Of a stretch of DNA of 43,897 nt, positions 1 to 8,991 are shown piece after piece (the stretch's first letter is position 1; each line of letters begins with the position of its first letter). Location: positions 19,340-63,236 of the forward strand of contig NKIT01000008.1 of the NCBI GenBank assembly GCA_002256185.1. The letters run 5' to 3'. Both the position numbers and the translations under genes were made by a program. Source of the DNA: Rhodobacteraceae bacterium PARR1. Its GTDB lineage: Bacteria; Pseudomonadota; Alphaproteobacteria; Rhodobacterales; Rhodobacteraceae. The notes beneath the pieces were generated by a model. It was not told the DNA's origin, ran no database searches, and was given only the letters and a program-made list of their open reading frames with translations.

Positions 1-1
1 G

Positions 2-1168
2 GTTCTGCTGCAGGGCGCGGTGCTTGTGGGGCAGGCGGGGCCGATGAGCTGGCTGGCCAGTGTGCTGAACCGGCTGTTCCTTGCGGCATCGACCCATCTC
101 GACTCGGCTGAGGCGGCTCTGAAAAAGGCCGACGCCGCCCGCCAAGAGGCAGAGGCAACAGCCGCACAGCAATCGCAGGACCGGGCCGAGACCTTGGGTT
201 TTGTCACCGCATTGGGTGAGGCGTTTGGCTGTCTGGCCAATGGCAACCTGAACGCCTCGATCCGGGGGTGTGGCTCTGCCCGCTATGAGTTGGCGCATCA
301 GCAATTTGACGCGATGGCGAATGTGATCCGCGACATGGTCGAACAGTTGGAAACCAGCGCCGGAGGTTTGCGGGATTCCGCCGATGATCTTGCCCGAGTG
401 GCGGATCAGAATGCCGTCCATGCGACGGAACAGTCGGGAATCCTTGGGTCGGCTCTGGTCTTGCTGGACCAGATGACCGACAGCGCGGACGCCACGACCC
501 GTCATGCCATCGCCACCAGTGATCGCATGGTCCAAAGCCGCACCGCCGCCGAAGAGGGCGGACGTATCCTGGCCAGCGCCGTGCAGGCGATGCAGCGGAT
601 GGAGGCAAGCTCTGGCAAGATCGGAACCATCTCTGAGGTGATGGAGGCGATTGCTTTTCAGACCAACCTGCTGGCCTTGAATGCCGGGGTCGAGGCCGCG
701 AGGGCAGGCGACGCAGGGCGCGGTTTTGCTGTGGTCGCGACAGAGGTGCGGGCCTTGGCGCAACGTGCGGCGGATTCGGCCAAGGATATTCAAACCTTGG
801 TCACCACCAGCCGCCACAGCATGGCCGAAGGGTCACAGTTGGTGCAACAGACCAGCGAAGCCTTGGGCGTGTTGATCCGCCACACGGTGGACAACGCGGC
901 CTCGGTCGCCGAAATCGCGCAGCGCACGCGCGAACAATCCGGCGGTCTGGGCAATCTGGTCACCTGTCTGCGCACGTTGGAAGACGTCGTTCGCCGGGGG
1001 GCCATTCTGGCGGAACGGTCGCTGGCGATGAGCAATTCGTTAAAGCAGGACTCCCACAGGCTCAGCAGTTCCGCAGCAGCCTTCCGTCTGGGGGAGGGCG
1101 ACGCCAGCGAAGAGGACACGCCAGCGACCGTGGATCATCGGCCCGCCATGCGCTTGGTCACGGCTTAG
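2..1168 (+). CDS. Methyl-accepting chemotaxis protein signalling domain, 5'-truncated by the window edge
   Basis: Frame is open to the left edge (VLLQGAVLVG...). MCP hairpin-tip motif EVMEAIAFQTNLLALNAGVEAARAGDAGRGFAVVATEVRALAQRAADSAKDI. Confidence 0.93.
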   Translation, partial: VLLQGAVLVGQAGPMSWLASVLNRLFLAASTHLDSAEAALKKADAARQEAEATAAQQSQDRAETLGFVTALGEAFGCLANGNLNASIRGCGSARYELAHQQFDAMANVIRDMVEQLETSAGGLRDSADDLARVADQNAVHATEQSGILGSALVLLDQMTDSADATTRHAIATSDRMVQSRTAAEEGGRILASAVQAMQRMEASSGKIGTISEVMEAIAFQTNLLALNAGVEAARAGDAGRGFAVVATEVRALAQRAADSAKDIQTLVTTSRHSMAEGSQLVQQTSEALGVLIRHTVDNAASVAEIAQRTREQSGGLGNLVTCLRTLEDVVRRGAILAERSLAMSNSLKQDSHRLSSSAAAFRLGEGDASEEDTPATVDHRPAMRLVTA

Positions 1169-1183
1169 GTGGCATGGCCTGCG

Positions 1184-3175
1184 TCACGCGCCGATCCCAA
1201 TCGCCACCTTGCGGCCTTCGTGAAAGGCGTATGGTGCCTGACGCGGGGCGGTGCAATCGCCGATCCGATGCGTGGTCTTGCCGGGAAAGGTTTCGGGAAA
1301 GGGGTCAAAGGCGATGTTGGTGGTGGCCATCACCAGACCCGAGGCCGCGATGGTCTCTTCGGCCCCCGTCAACATGCTGCGGACCGTCGCGCCATTGCCG
1401 TGCCAGCGGGTAATCACATGTTCGGTCAGGAACTTTGCCCCGGCCCGTGCCAGACGCCCACGCGCCGGACCATCGGCAGAGGTGCGGGTGATTTCCTTGC
1501 CCACATAGGCATCAGGCGTCACGATCACCACCTGTTTGCCCTGTTCGGCCAGCGCCCAAGCCGTGCCGACGCCGCGCCAATTGCCGCCTTCGTCATAGAC
1601 GATCACGGTGTCGGACAGCTTCGCCTCGCGCCGCAACACATCTTCGGGCGACCAGACGCCGCCATTGTCCAAACCCGGCAGGGCCCCGGCAGCGGGCAGC
1701 CAACGCTGATGCGCCTCGGGGTCTGGCAGCGATCCGGTGGCGAGGATGACAACCTCTGCCGGATGGGCGGTGATGTCGTCCACGTCGAGAAAGCTGTTCA
1801 GCCGAAGCGTGACGCCAAGATTTACGAACTGCCGTTCGTACCAGTCCAGCAGATCAAGGATCTGCCCCCGGCGTGGCTGCATCCCGGCAAGGCGGAACTG
1901 CCCGCCGATCTGCGGCGCGGCCTCGACCAACTCCACCTTATGCCCACGTTCTGCGGCCACGCGCGCAGCCTCTAGTCCCGCCGGGCCAGCGCCCACGACC
2001 AGAACCGACGTTGGAGTTTCCGCCTTGGTAAACCGATCCCCGCCCCATTCCCATTCGCGGCCCACGCTCGGGTTAATCAGGCAGGAAATCCAGTAATCCC
2101 GCGACCGCCGCCCCCAACACATCTGATTGCAAGAGATACAGCCGCGCACATCGCCCGCGCGGCCCTCGGCGGTTTTGCGGGCCAGATGCGGGTCGGCGAT
2201 CTGGCCGCGCACGATGGAGACAAGGTCTGCTTGGCCAGAGGCGATCACGCTTTCGGCGTTTTCCGGGGTGCGCACATGCGCCTCTGACGTGACCTTGGCG
2301 TGTTTGACGACGGCCTTGATCTGTTCAGTCACCGGCGCGGTCAGCTTTTCACCGAACAGAAAGGTCGGCATCAGGCGCTCAAAATCGAGGTATCCGCCAT
2401 GCCCGCAGGTGATGTAATCGACATGACCGGTGGCATCATGCAAAGCGATGATTTCCAAAAGGGATTCCACCGACAAGGTCACATCCTGCGCGTCAGAGGT
2501 AGAGACCGCCAAACCGATGATGAACTCCTCGCCACATTCCCGCCGGATGCGTTCGATCACGGTGCGGGAAAACCGCGTGCGGTTCTCCAACGACCCGCCC
2601 CATTGATCGTCGCGCGTGTTGCTCCACGGCGTCCAGAACTGATCCAGCAGGGAATGATAGGCGGCCCAAACCTCCACCCCCTGAAAACCGGCGGCCTTGC
2701 AGCGGACAGCGGCGGCAGCATGGGCGTCGATCAACTCCCAAATCTCGGTTTCCGTCATGCGGTGCGACCCGTCGCTGTCGTGATAGCTGGAATGGCCTGA
2801 GGGCGACCAATGCGGCGCAAAGCTGAGGTCGGAATCCCCATGCGCGCCGATGTGGTAAAGCTGTTGCAGGATCACCGCGCCCGCCTCTTTCACCGGTTCG
2901 GTCACCTTGCGGAAATGCGGGATCACCTCATCGGTTGAGTGCAGGAAATTCCCGCGCGTCAGCACGCCTGTCCGATGCACCGGCACAGGTTCGGCCACGA
3001 TCATCGCCGCCCCGCCCAAGGCCCGCTCTAGCAGATACCCGGCGGTGCGTGGGCCGGGCAGACCCATGTCGGACATGTTGTTGGTATGCGCGCCAAAGAC
3101 GATGCGGTTGCGCAGGGTCTGGCCGCGCAGTTGCAGCGGGGCCATCAGGCGGGGGTGAGAGGTCATGGTCACCAC
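1184..3175 (-). CDS. NADH:flavin oxidoreductase/NAD(P)-binding protein, Old Yellow Enzyme-trimethylamine dehydrogenase type, with Fe-S motif
   Basis: N-terminal OYE TIM barrel (APLQLRGQTLRNRIVFGAH), Fe-S motif CISCNQMCW-x10-C, C-terminal dinucleotide fold VLVVGAGPAGLEAARVAAERGHKVELVE. Confidence 0.9.
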   Translation of the reverse strand: MVTMTSHPRLMAPLQLRGQTLRNRIVFGAHTNNMSDMGLPGPRTAGYLLERALGGAAMIVAEPVPVHRTGVLTRGNFLHSTDEVIPHFRKVTEPVKEAGAVILQQLYHIGAHGDSDLSFAPHWSPSGHSSYHDSDGSHRMTETEIWELIDAHAAAAVRCKAAGFQGVEVWAAYHSLLDQFWTPWSNTRDDQWGGSLENRTRFSRTVIERIRRECGEEFIIGLAVSTSDAQDVTLSVESLLEIIALHDATGHVDYITCGHGGYLDFERLMPTFLFGEKLTAPVTEQIKAVVKHAKVTSEAHVRTPENAESVIASGQADLVSIVRGQIADPHLARKTAEGRAGDVRGCISCNQMCWGRRSRDYWISCLINPSVGREWEWGGDRFTKAETPTSVLVVGAGPAGLEAARVAAERGHKVELVEAAPQIGGQFRLAGMQPRRGQILDLLDWYERQFVNLGVTLRLNSFLDVDDITAHPAEVVILATGSLPDPEAHQRWLPAAGALPGLDNGGVWSPEDVLRREAKLSDTVIVYDEGGNWRGVGTAWALAEQGKQVVIVTPDAYVGKEITRTSADGPARGRLARAGAKFLTEHVITRWHGNGATVRSMLTGAEETIAASGLVMATTNIAFDPFPETFPGKTTHRIGDCTAPRQAPYAFHEGRKVAIGIGA

Positions 3176-3181
3176 TTCCGA

Positions 3182-5218
3182 TCAAAGGTCTTTGACCAAC
3201 CGCAAAGCGTCAAAGATTGCGGCATGGGTGTTGCGGGCGGATACTGCATCCCCGATGCGGAAGACGCGGAAAGGGGCATCGGGGTTGCGGGTGATGGTCT
3301 GCAAGCCCCCGGTCGACAGGGCATCGTAATCCACCTCGCCACCATTCCGCGAGATCGGTTTCAACGCGAAATACAGGTCATCCAGCGGCAGGGTGCCGTG
3401 GTTGACGATCACCTGATCGACCAGCCGTTCCTTGCGATAGTCGCCGTAATCGCTGCCCAAGGTGGCGCGCAAATGGTTGCCGTCGCGCACCACGGACGTC
3501 AGCCGCCATGTCACGGTAAAGGTGGTGTTGCGGCCCTGAAGGTTCCGCATATAGGGCACAAGGTTCATCGCCATCACTTCGGGCGCAAAACTGCGGTCAG
3601 GGGTGACGATCTCCACCGCCGCGCCCGTGGCGCTGATGAGGTCGGCTGCCTGCAACGCGGCATGATCGCCTGCATCGTCAAAGATCATCACATTGGCACC
3701 GGGTTTCACATCGCCCGACAGAATATCCCACGCGGAATGCACCAGATCATTGCCCGCCGCCAGCACCGCCATGTGGGGCAGGCCGCCGGTGGCGATGATC
3801 ACCTCATCTGGGTTGGTGGCCAGCACGGCATCCACATCGGCATAGGTGTTGAAGTGGAAGGTGACGCCCTTCTTTTCCGCCTGCGCCATGCGCCAGCCGA
3901 TCACGGAAATCATCTCACGCCGACGCGGGTCTTGTGCCGTCAGGCGGATTTGGCCGCCGGGTTGATCGGCAGCCTCAAACACCGTCACCACATGGCCCCG
4001 CTCTGCCGCCACCCGTGCCGCCTCGACCCCCGCAGGGCCAGCACCGACGATGGTGATGCGCTTTTGCGTGAGGGAGGCCGGGATCAGATGCGGCATCGTC
4101 TCTTCGCGGCCTGTGGCGGGGTTGTGCAGGCAAAAGGCGTGGCCGCCCTGATAGATACGGTCAAGGCAGTAATTCGCGCCAACGCAGGGGCGGATGTCCT
4201 CTTCGCGCTTTTCAAGGATTTTGCGGACGATATGCGGATCGGCCATATGGGCGCGGGTCATGCCGACCATGTCGAGCTTGCCCGAGGCTATGGCATGGCG
4301 CGCGGTCGCCACATCGGGGATGCGCGCGGCGTGAAAGGTGGGGAAACCGGTTGCGGCACGAATCTCACCCGCGAAATCCAGATGCGGCGCGCTTTTCATG
4401 CCCTGGATCGGGATCAGGTCGGTCAGGGCGGGGTCGGTGTCGATCCGGCCCCGGACCACGTTCAGGAAATCCACAAGGCCGCTGTCGCGCAGCTTGCGGC
4501 TGATCTCCAGCCCCTCGTCCTTGGTGGTGCCGCCCGGTGTGGCTTCGTCGCCGGTGTACCGCAAGCCGACGATGAAATCCGTGCCGCAGCGGGCGCGGAT
4601 GGCGCGCAAGACGTCAAAGGTAAAGCGCAGTCGGTTGTCCAGACTGCCGCCGTAGGGATGGGGCAGGTCGTTGGTCAGGGGCGACCAGAACTGTTCCAGC
4701 AGATGACCATACGCCTCAAGCTCGATCCCATCGACGCCTGCGGCCTGCATCCGTTCGGCGGCATCGGCGAAATCCTCGATGATGCGGGTCATGTCCCAAT
4801 CTTCGATCCGCTTGGGAAAGGCGCGGTGGGCGGCTTCGCGTTCATGGCTGGGGGCGACGACCGGCAGCCAATCGCCCTTGTCCCAACGGGTGCGGCGGCC
4901 AAGGTGGGTCAGTTGGATCATCACCGCCGCGCCATGGTCGTGGCATTCGTCGACCATCTGGCGCATCCAGCCGACAACCTCATCCTTCCAGGCAAGGATG
5001 TTGTTGAACACCGGCGGGCTGTCCCGCGCGACCGAGGCTGACCCCGCCGTCATCGTCAGCGCAACGCCAGCCTTGGCCCGTTCCACATGATAGGCCCGAT
5101 AGCGCCCCTTCGGCATCCCATCCTCAGGATAGGCCGGTTCATGGCTGGTGATCATGATCCGGTTGCGCAGGGTCAGGTGCTTCAGCTTGTAGGGCTGCAA
5201 AAGCGGGTCGTTTGACAT
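3182..5218 (-). CDS. NADH:flavin oxidoreductase, OYE-trimethylamine dehydrogenase type, N-methylproline demethylase-like
   Basis: OYE barrel (LQPYKLKHLTLRNRIMITSHEPAY), altered Cys motif RPCVGANYCLDRIYQGGHAFC, FAD fold ITIVGAGPAGVEAARVAAERGHVVTVFE. Its 3' end is 7 bp from the start of the following paralogue. Confidence 0.88.
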   Translation of the reverse strand: MSNDPLLQPYKLKHLTLRNRIMITSHEPAYPEDGMPKGRYRAYHVERAKAGVALTMTAGSASVARDSPPVFNNILAWKDEVVGWMRQMVDECHDHGAAVMIQLTHLGRRTRWDKGDWLPVVAPSHEREAAHRAFPKRIEDWDMTRIIEDFADAAERMQAAGVDGIELEAYGHLLEQFWSPLTNDLPHPYGGSLDNRLRFTFDVLRAIRARCGTDFIVGLRYTGDEATPGGTTKDEGLEISRKLRDSGLVDFLNVVRGRIDTDPALTDLIPIQGMKSAPHLDFAGEIRAATGFPTFHAARIPDVATARHAIASGKLDMVGMTRAHMADPHIVRKILEKREEDIRPCVGANYCLDRIYQGGHAFCLHNPATGREETMPHLIPASLTQKRITIVGAGPAGVEAARVAAERGHVVTVFEAADQPGGQIRLTAQDPRRREMISVIGWRMAQAEKKGVTFHFNTYADVDAVLATNPDEVIIATGGLPHMAVLAAGNDLVHSAWDILSGDVKPGANVMIFDDAGDHAALQAADLISATGAAVEIVTPDRSFAPEVMAMNLVPYMRNLQGRNTTFTVTWRLTSVVRDGNHLRATLGSDYGDYRKERLVDQVIVNHGTLPLDDLYFALKPISRNGGEVDYDALSTGGLQTITRNPDAPFRVFRIGDAVSARNTHAAIFDALRLVKDL

Positions 5219-5410
5219 CGGCGTCTCCTGTCTTTGGCCGAGTGTCGCGCAAAATGTTCAGATAAGTCAAGTTTGCCGACGGGGTCGATCATTTCTGTTG
5301 AGACGGCAAGGCAAAGGGGCCAAACCCAAGACCTGCCATGCGACGGATCAGGATATGCGGGACAGGATGAGGCGTGCCGCCGCTGGCTTGTGGACGGCGC
5401 CATGGTAACG

Positions 5411-5452
5411 CGACAGGATCAAGGCGACAGGATCAAGACGACAGGGTCAGGC
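5411..5452. repeat. Three tandem copies of a 14-bp unit (cgacaggatcaagg / cgacaggatcaaga / cgacagggtcaggc)
   Basis: Read directly; copies 1 and 2 differ at the last base, copy 3 has three differences. Confidence 0.85.
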
Positions 5453-5513
5453 ACATGCACGGCGGTGACCGCTCCGTTAGGCACCCCGGAGGGCCACCGC
5501 ACCAGCCCGCCGT

Positions 5514-5726
5514 TTACACGGCGCGGACCACTTCGGCGGTGACGGTCTGCGCCAAACTCAGCGCAGAGGCACCGGCATCTGTGTCTTTCAGGGTCACGCG
5601 CAGGGCATCGCACAACTGCGGCACAAGCGCGGCCAATCTCGCAAGGTCCAGTTCGTCTTCGACGATCCGCTGTTCGGCGATCTGCAGGTTCAGGAACTGA
5701 AAGAAGTCCATCTCTGTCGTGTCCAT
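5514..5726 (-). CDS. Small hypothetical protein (70 aa)
   Basis: MDTTEMDFFQFLNLQIAEQRIVEDELDLARLAALVPQLCDALRVTLKDTDAGASALSLAQTVTAEVVRAV; plausible soluble helical protein with no competing ORF of better quality. Confidence 0.5.
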   Translation of the reverse strand: MDTTEMDFFQFLNLQIAEQRIVEDELDLARLAALVPQLCDALRVTLKDTDAGASALSLAQTVTAEVVRAV

Positions 5727-6033
5727 CGTCCAGCACCTGATCGTCGACTCACTGATTCAAGCCGTCCTTGTTTATCAGCCAGTAGTGTTCTGTAGGAAAG
5801 CGTAGCATTCGTATAAGGCATGCGCCGCCATGCTGTGCAAACCCATCCATAGGGATGGATCAGGTCGGAATCGCCGCACGCCCATCCGAATGGCGAATAT
5901 GACTGATCCACAATTGCCGATAGCGATTCAAAGGACTGCTGCGGTTGAGGCGCTGAACCCCTTTGCCGCACCCTGGAACCTGTCGGCCAAGTCGTCTGGC
6001 CAAAGATGCTGACCAAGGCCACTGGATCGAACG

Positions 6034-7929
6034 ATGAAGCGCCCTGTTCCGTCCCCGTCGCGGCAACTGGTCTTGAGCCTGTTGATTGCGTTTGCCCTCT
6101 GTATCGCCGGGGCGGTCGCATGGCCAGAGCGCGCCGTGGCGCAGACTGAAAAGACCGGCAGTGCCAGCCTGATCCGCGATGTCGGTCTGTTGCGTGATCC
6201 GACCGGGACCATGACTTTGGATGACGTGCTGGGTCATACCTTCAAGCCCAGCGGTCAATTGATCATCGCAGGCTATACCGGCGCTGCCTTCTGGGTGCGC
6301 CTGACGGTCCTTCCTGCCCCGGATGATGCAGGCACGGTGCTGATCCTCCGCCCGCCGACCTTTGACCACATGACGCTTTACGCCCCCGAGGCGGACAATT
6401 CCGGCACTTGGGCCACGCGCAACCTTGGGGGCGCGGTGCCTGTCGGTGCCGAAGACTGGGCGTCGTCGCTGCGGGGGTTCACGCTGGAACCCAAGGCCGA
6501 CGGCACGGTCTATTACCTGCGGCTAGAAACCACGGGGTCATTCACCGCCTATATCGAGGCGCTGCCAAAGTTCGCCGCGCATCGGCAGGGTCTGATGATC
6601 GACTTTGCCCAGATCACCTATATGTCACTGATGCTGGTGCTGATGCTCTGGTCGCTGCGGATGGCCGTGCTGACGCGCGAATCTCTGTTCTGGTGGTTCG
6701 CCGCCTTGCAGGCCGGCTGGCTGTTTCACAACACCTTCTACTTTGGCTACATCAGCCTTGCTGTGCCGAACCTGTCACAAGAGACGGTGTTCCTGACCTT
6801 TCGTTCCGCCGTCATTGGCGCATCGGCCCTGTCCATCGCCTTTCACCACACCCTGCTGCGCCGCTATGATCCGCATTGGGCCAGCCTGCGCCTGCTTGAG
6901 GCGATCATCCTGACCATGCTGGTTGCCTTTGTCATCTTCTGGCTGGGCGACCGCACCAGAGCCTTGCAGATCAATGCGGTTGGCATCGCCCTGTCCCCCA
7001 TCGCCTTTTTTGTCACCGCGTTCAGCACGCGCAAAAGTGCCTCGCCGGGATTGCGGACGATGCGGGTCATCTATGCGCTTCTGTCTGGGGCGTTGCTCTT
7101 GTGGGTGCTGACTCTGGTTGGCCTGTTCCAGATCGGGACATTCTCGCTCTATGGCACCATGATCCACGGCACGGCGACTGGTGTGCTGATGGCGGCCATC
7201 CTGCATCTGCACGCCAAGAACCTGCTGGCCGAGGCGCAGAATGCACAGACGGCGCTGGCCGCCTTGCAACAGCGCCGCGCCTATGAGGAAGAGCAGACCC
7301 TGACCCTGATGCGGTTCATCGACATGCTGACCCACGAGACCAAGAACGCAATGGCCGTCATCAACATGTCGGTGTCTGCCCCCAAGATCGGTGCCCGGCA
7401 GCGCGACCGTATTGCCGAGGCGATCCGCGATCTGACCACGGTGATCGACCGCTGCAACCAATCGGTGCAACTGGACAGCGTCGAACAGACCATCGCCCGA
7501 TCTACCTGCGATCCGGGCGTCATTCTGCGCGAGGCTTGCGCCGCCCATCCGGCGGCAGAGCGCACGGTGCTGACGCTGCCCGCGCCGGTGACCCTGCACA
7601 GTGACCCGGTGCTGCTGCGCGTGATCCTGAGCAACCTCATTGAAAACGCGCTGAAATATTCGCCCGCAGGGTCGCGCGTGGATGTCGCGCTGGCCAAGGT
7701 GCCCGAAGGGCGGGTGGAGATCACAGTCGAAAATGACGCGGGCCAAGCCGGAATGCCGGACCCGGCCCGTGTGTTTGAACGCTATTATCGCAGCCCGCGC
7801 GCCCTGTCGCAAATCGGCTCGGGGCTTGGGCTTTACCTTGTGCAAGGCTTGGTGCGGATCTTGGGCGGTGGCATCGCCTATGAGCCGGACGCAGGCCGCG
7901 TGCGCTTTCGCCTGTGGTTGCCATGCTGA
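6034..7929 (+). CDS. Membrane sensor histidine kinase, 7TMR-DISM type
   Basis: Signal peptide, periplasmic sandwich domain, multiple TM helices, phosphoacceptor LTHETKNAMAVI, N box NLIENALKYSP, G box GSGLGLYLVQGLVRILGG. Confidence 0.9.
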   Translation: MKRPVPSPSRQLVLSLLIAFALCIAGAVAWPERAVAQTEKTGSASLIRDVGLLRDPTGTMTLDDVLGHTFKPSGQLIIAGYTGAAFWVRLTVLPAPDDAGTVLILRPPTFDHMTLYAPEADNSGTWATRNLGGAVPVGAEDWASSLRGFTLEPKADGTVYYLRLETTGSFTAYIEALPKFAAHRQGLMIDFAQITYMSLMLVLMLWSLRMAVLTRESLFWWFAALQAGWLFHNTFYFGYISLAVPNLSQETVFLTFRSAVIGASALSIAFHHTLLRRYDPHWASLRLLEAIILTMLVAFVIFWLGDRTRALQINAVGIALSPIAFFVTAFSTRKSASPGLRTMRVIYALLSGALLLWVLTLVGLFQIGTFSLYGTMIHGTATGVLMAAILHLHAKNLLAEAQNAQTALAALQQRRAYEEEQTLTLMRFIDMLTHETKNAMAVINMSVSAPKIGARQRDRIAEAIRDLTTVIDRCNQSVQLDSVEQTIARSTCDPGVILREACAAHPAAERTVLTLPAPVTLHSDPVLLRVILSNLIENALKYSPAGSRVDVALAKVPEGRVEITVENDAGQAGMPDPARVFERYYRSPRALSQIGSGLGLYLVQGLVRILGGGIAYEPDAGRVRFRLWLPC

Positions 7930-8624
7930 AGATCGTGATCGTCGAAGACAACGCCGCCTTGCGTGAGTCGCTTGTGGATGTGCTGGCCGCCGAGGACCAC
8001 CACGTCGCCGCCTTTGAAAGCGCCGAGGGGTTCTTGGCCAATTGCAGCATCGCCTCGGTCGATATCCTGCTTTTGGACCTGAACCTGCCCGGCGAGGATG
8101 GCGTCTCGCTGGCGCGGCGGATGCGGGCGGATTGGCCCGATATTGGCATCATCATGCTGACCGCGCGGGGGGCACCGGCAGACCGCAGCGCCGGTTACGA
8201 AAGCGGAGCGGATATTTATTTGACCAAGCCCAGCTCTGCGCCGGAACTGACCGCTTCGATCCGCGCTTTGGCACGACGCTTGAACACAGACAGCCGTGTG
8301 CCCACGTCGCCGGCAGAGGTTTCAGAAGTGCCCTTGGTTTTGAATTGCAAGACGATGACCCTGACCGGGCGCGATGGCATGCAGGCGCTGACGGCAAGCG
8401 AAACGGATTTGCTGCAAGCCTTTGCCAAGGCCCCCGACAACCGGCTGGACGTGGAAAGCATCCTTGGCCTTGGACCGGCCAGCGCCCCGGCCAGCAAGGC
8501 CGCGCTGGGGGTCAAGATCGTCCGGCTGCGCAAAAAGCTGATCGCCGCCGGGGCAACCGGGCAGCCGCTCAACGTCATCAGGACATGGGGCTACCAGCTT
8601 TCGGTTCCACTCACATTGATATGA
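7923..8624 (+). CDS. Response regulator, OmpR/PhoB-like winged helix
   Basis: MLKIVIVEDNAALRESL receiver, phospho-Asp in DILLLDLNLPGEDG, C-terminal wHTH (VKIVRLRKKLIAAGATGQPLNVIRTWGYQL). ATGCTGA overlap with the kinase stop; the ORF track starts at 7914, ATG 7923 preferred. Confidence 0.9.
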   Translation: MLKIVIVEDNAALRESLVDVLAAEDHHVAAFESAEGFLANCSIASVDILLLDLNLPGEDGVSLARRMRADWPDIGIIMLTARGAPADRSAGYESGADIYLTKPSSAPELTASIRALARRLNTDSRVPTSPAEVSEVPLVLNCKTMTLTGRDGMQALTASETDLLQAFAKAPDNRLDVESILGLGPASAPASKAALGVKIVRLRKKLIAAGATGQPLNVIRTWGYQLSVPLTLI

Positions 8625-8633
8625 AATAACCAG

Positions 8634-8936
8634 ATGACATCAAGGACCAAGACCATGAAAGACTTCACCGCCAGAACTTTGACCGAAACCCAGCAGGGTG
8701 GTTTGGATGTCGTCCTGTTGGCACAAGCCATCGAATGCCTGTCGATGGTGGCCGGGGTGGAACAAACCGAAGCTGCAGCCACTTTTCTGCTGGTCTGCGA
8801 AGGGCACACAGCCGAACCCCATCGCCTTGCGCCTTTGCGTCAGGCGGGGTTGACCAGCGCAGCGGGTGCGCTGACCGCGCAGGGCATTGCAGTGCGCGCT
8901 TGGCTTGGGTTCCACCCGGCAGCGTTGGTCGGCTGA
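8634..8936 (+). CDS. Small hypothetical protein downstream of the two-component pair
   Basis: MKDFTARTLTETQQGGLDVVLLAQAIECLSMVAGV...; start may be ATG 8655. Ends at a hairpin terminator. Confidence 0.5.
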   Translation: MTSRTKTMKDFTARTLTETQQGGLDVVLLAQAIECLSMVAGVEQTEAAATFLLVCEGHTAEPHRLAPLRQAGLTSAAGALTAQGIAVRAWLGFHPAALVG

Positions 8937-8942
8937 AAGAAA

Positions 8943-8970
8943 AGCCCCCCGCCTGTCAGGGCGAGGGGCT
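8943..8970. terminator. Stem-loop between convergent genes
   Basis: AGCCCC...GGGGCT inverted repeat between the + strand small ORF and the - strand thuB-like gene. Confidence 0.6.
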
Positions 8971-8991
8971 GATTTTCCACAGGGCTGGCGT

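Noticed and set aside
3086-5041. 651-aa ORF antisense to the second flavin oxidoreductase
   Set aside because: Shadow ORF with His/Gly-rich composition; OYE motifs are on the other strand.
5411-5452. Possible CRISPR array
   Set aside because: Contiguous 14-bp units without spacers; no cas genes in the window.
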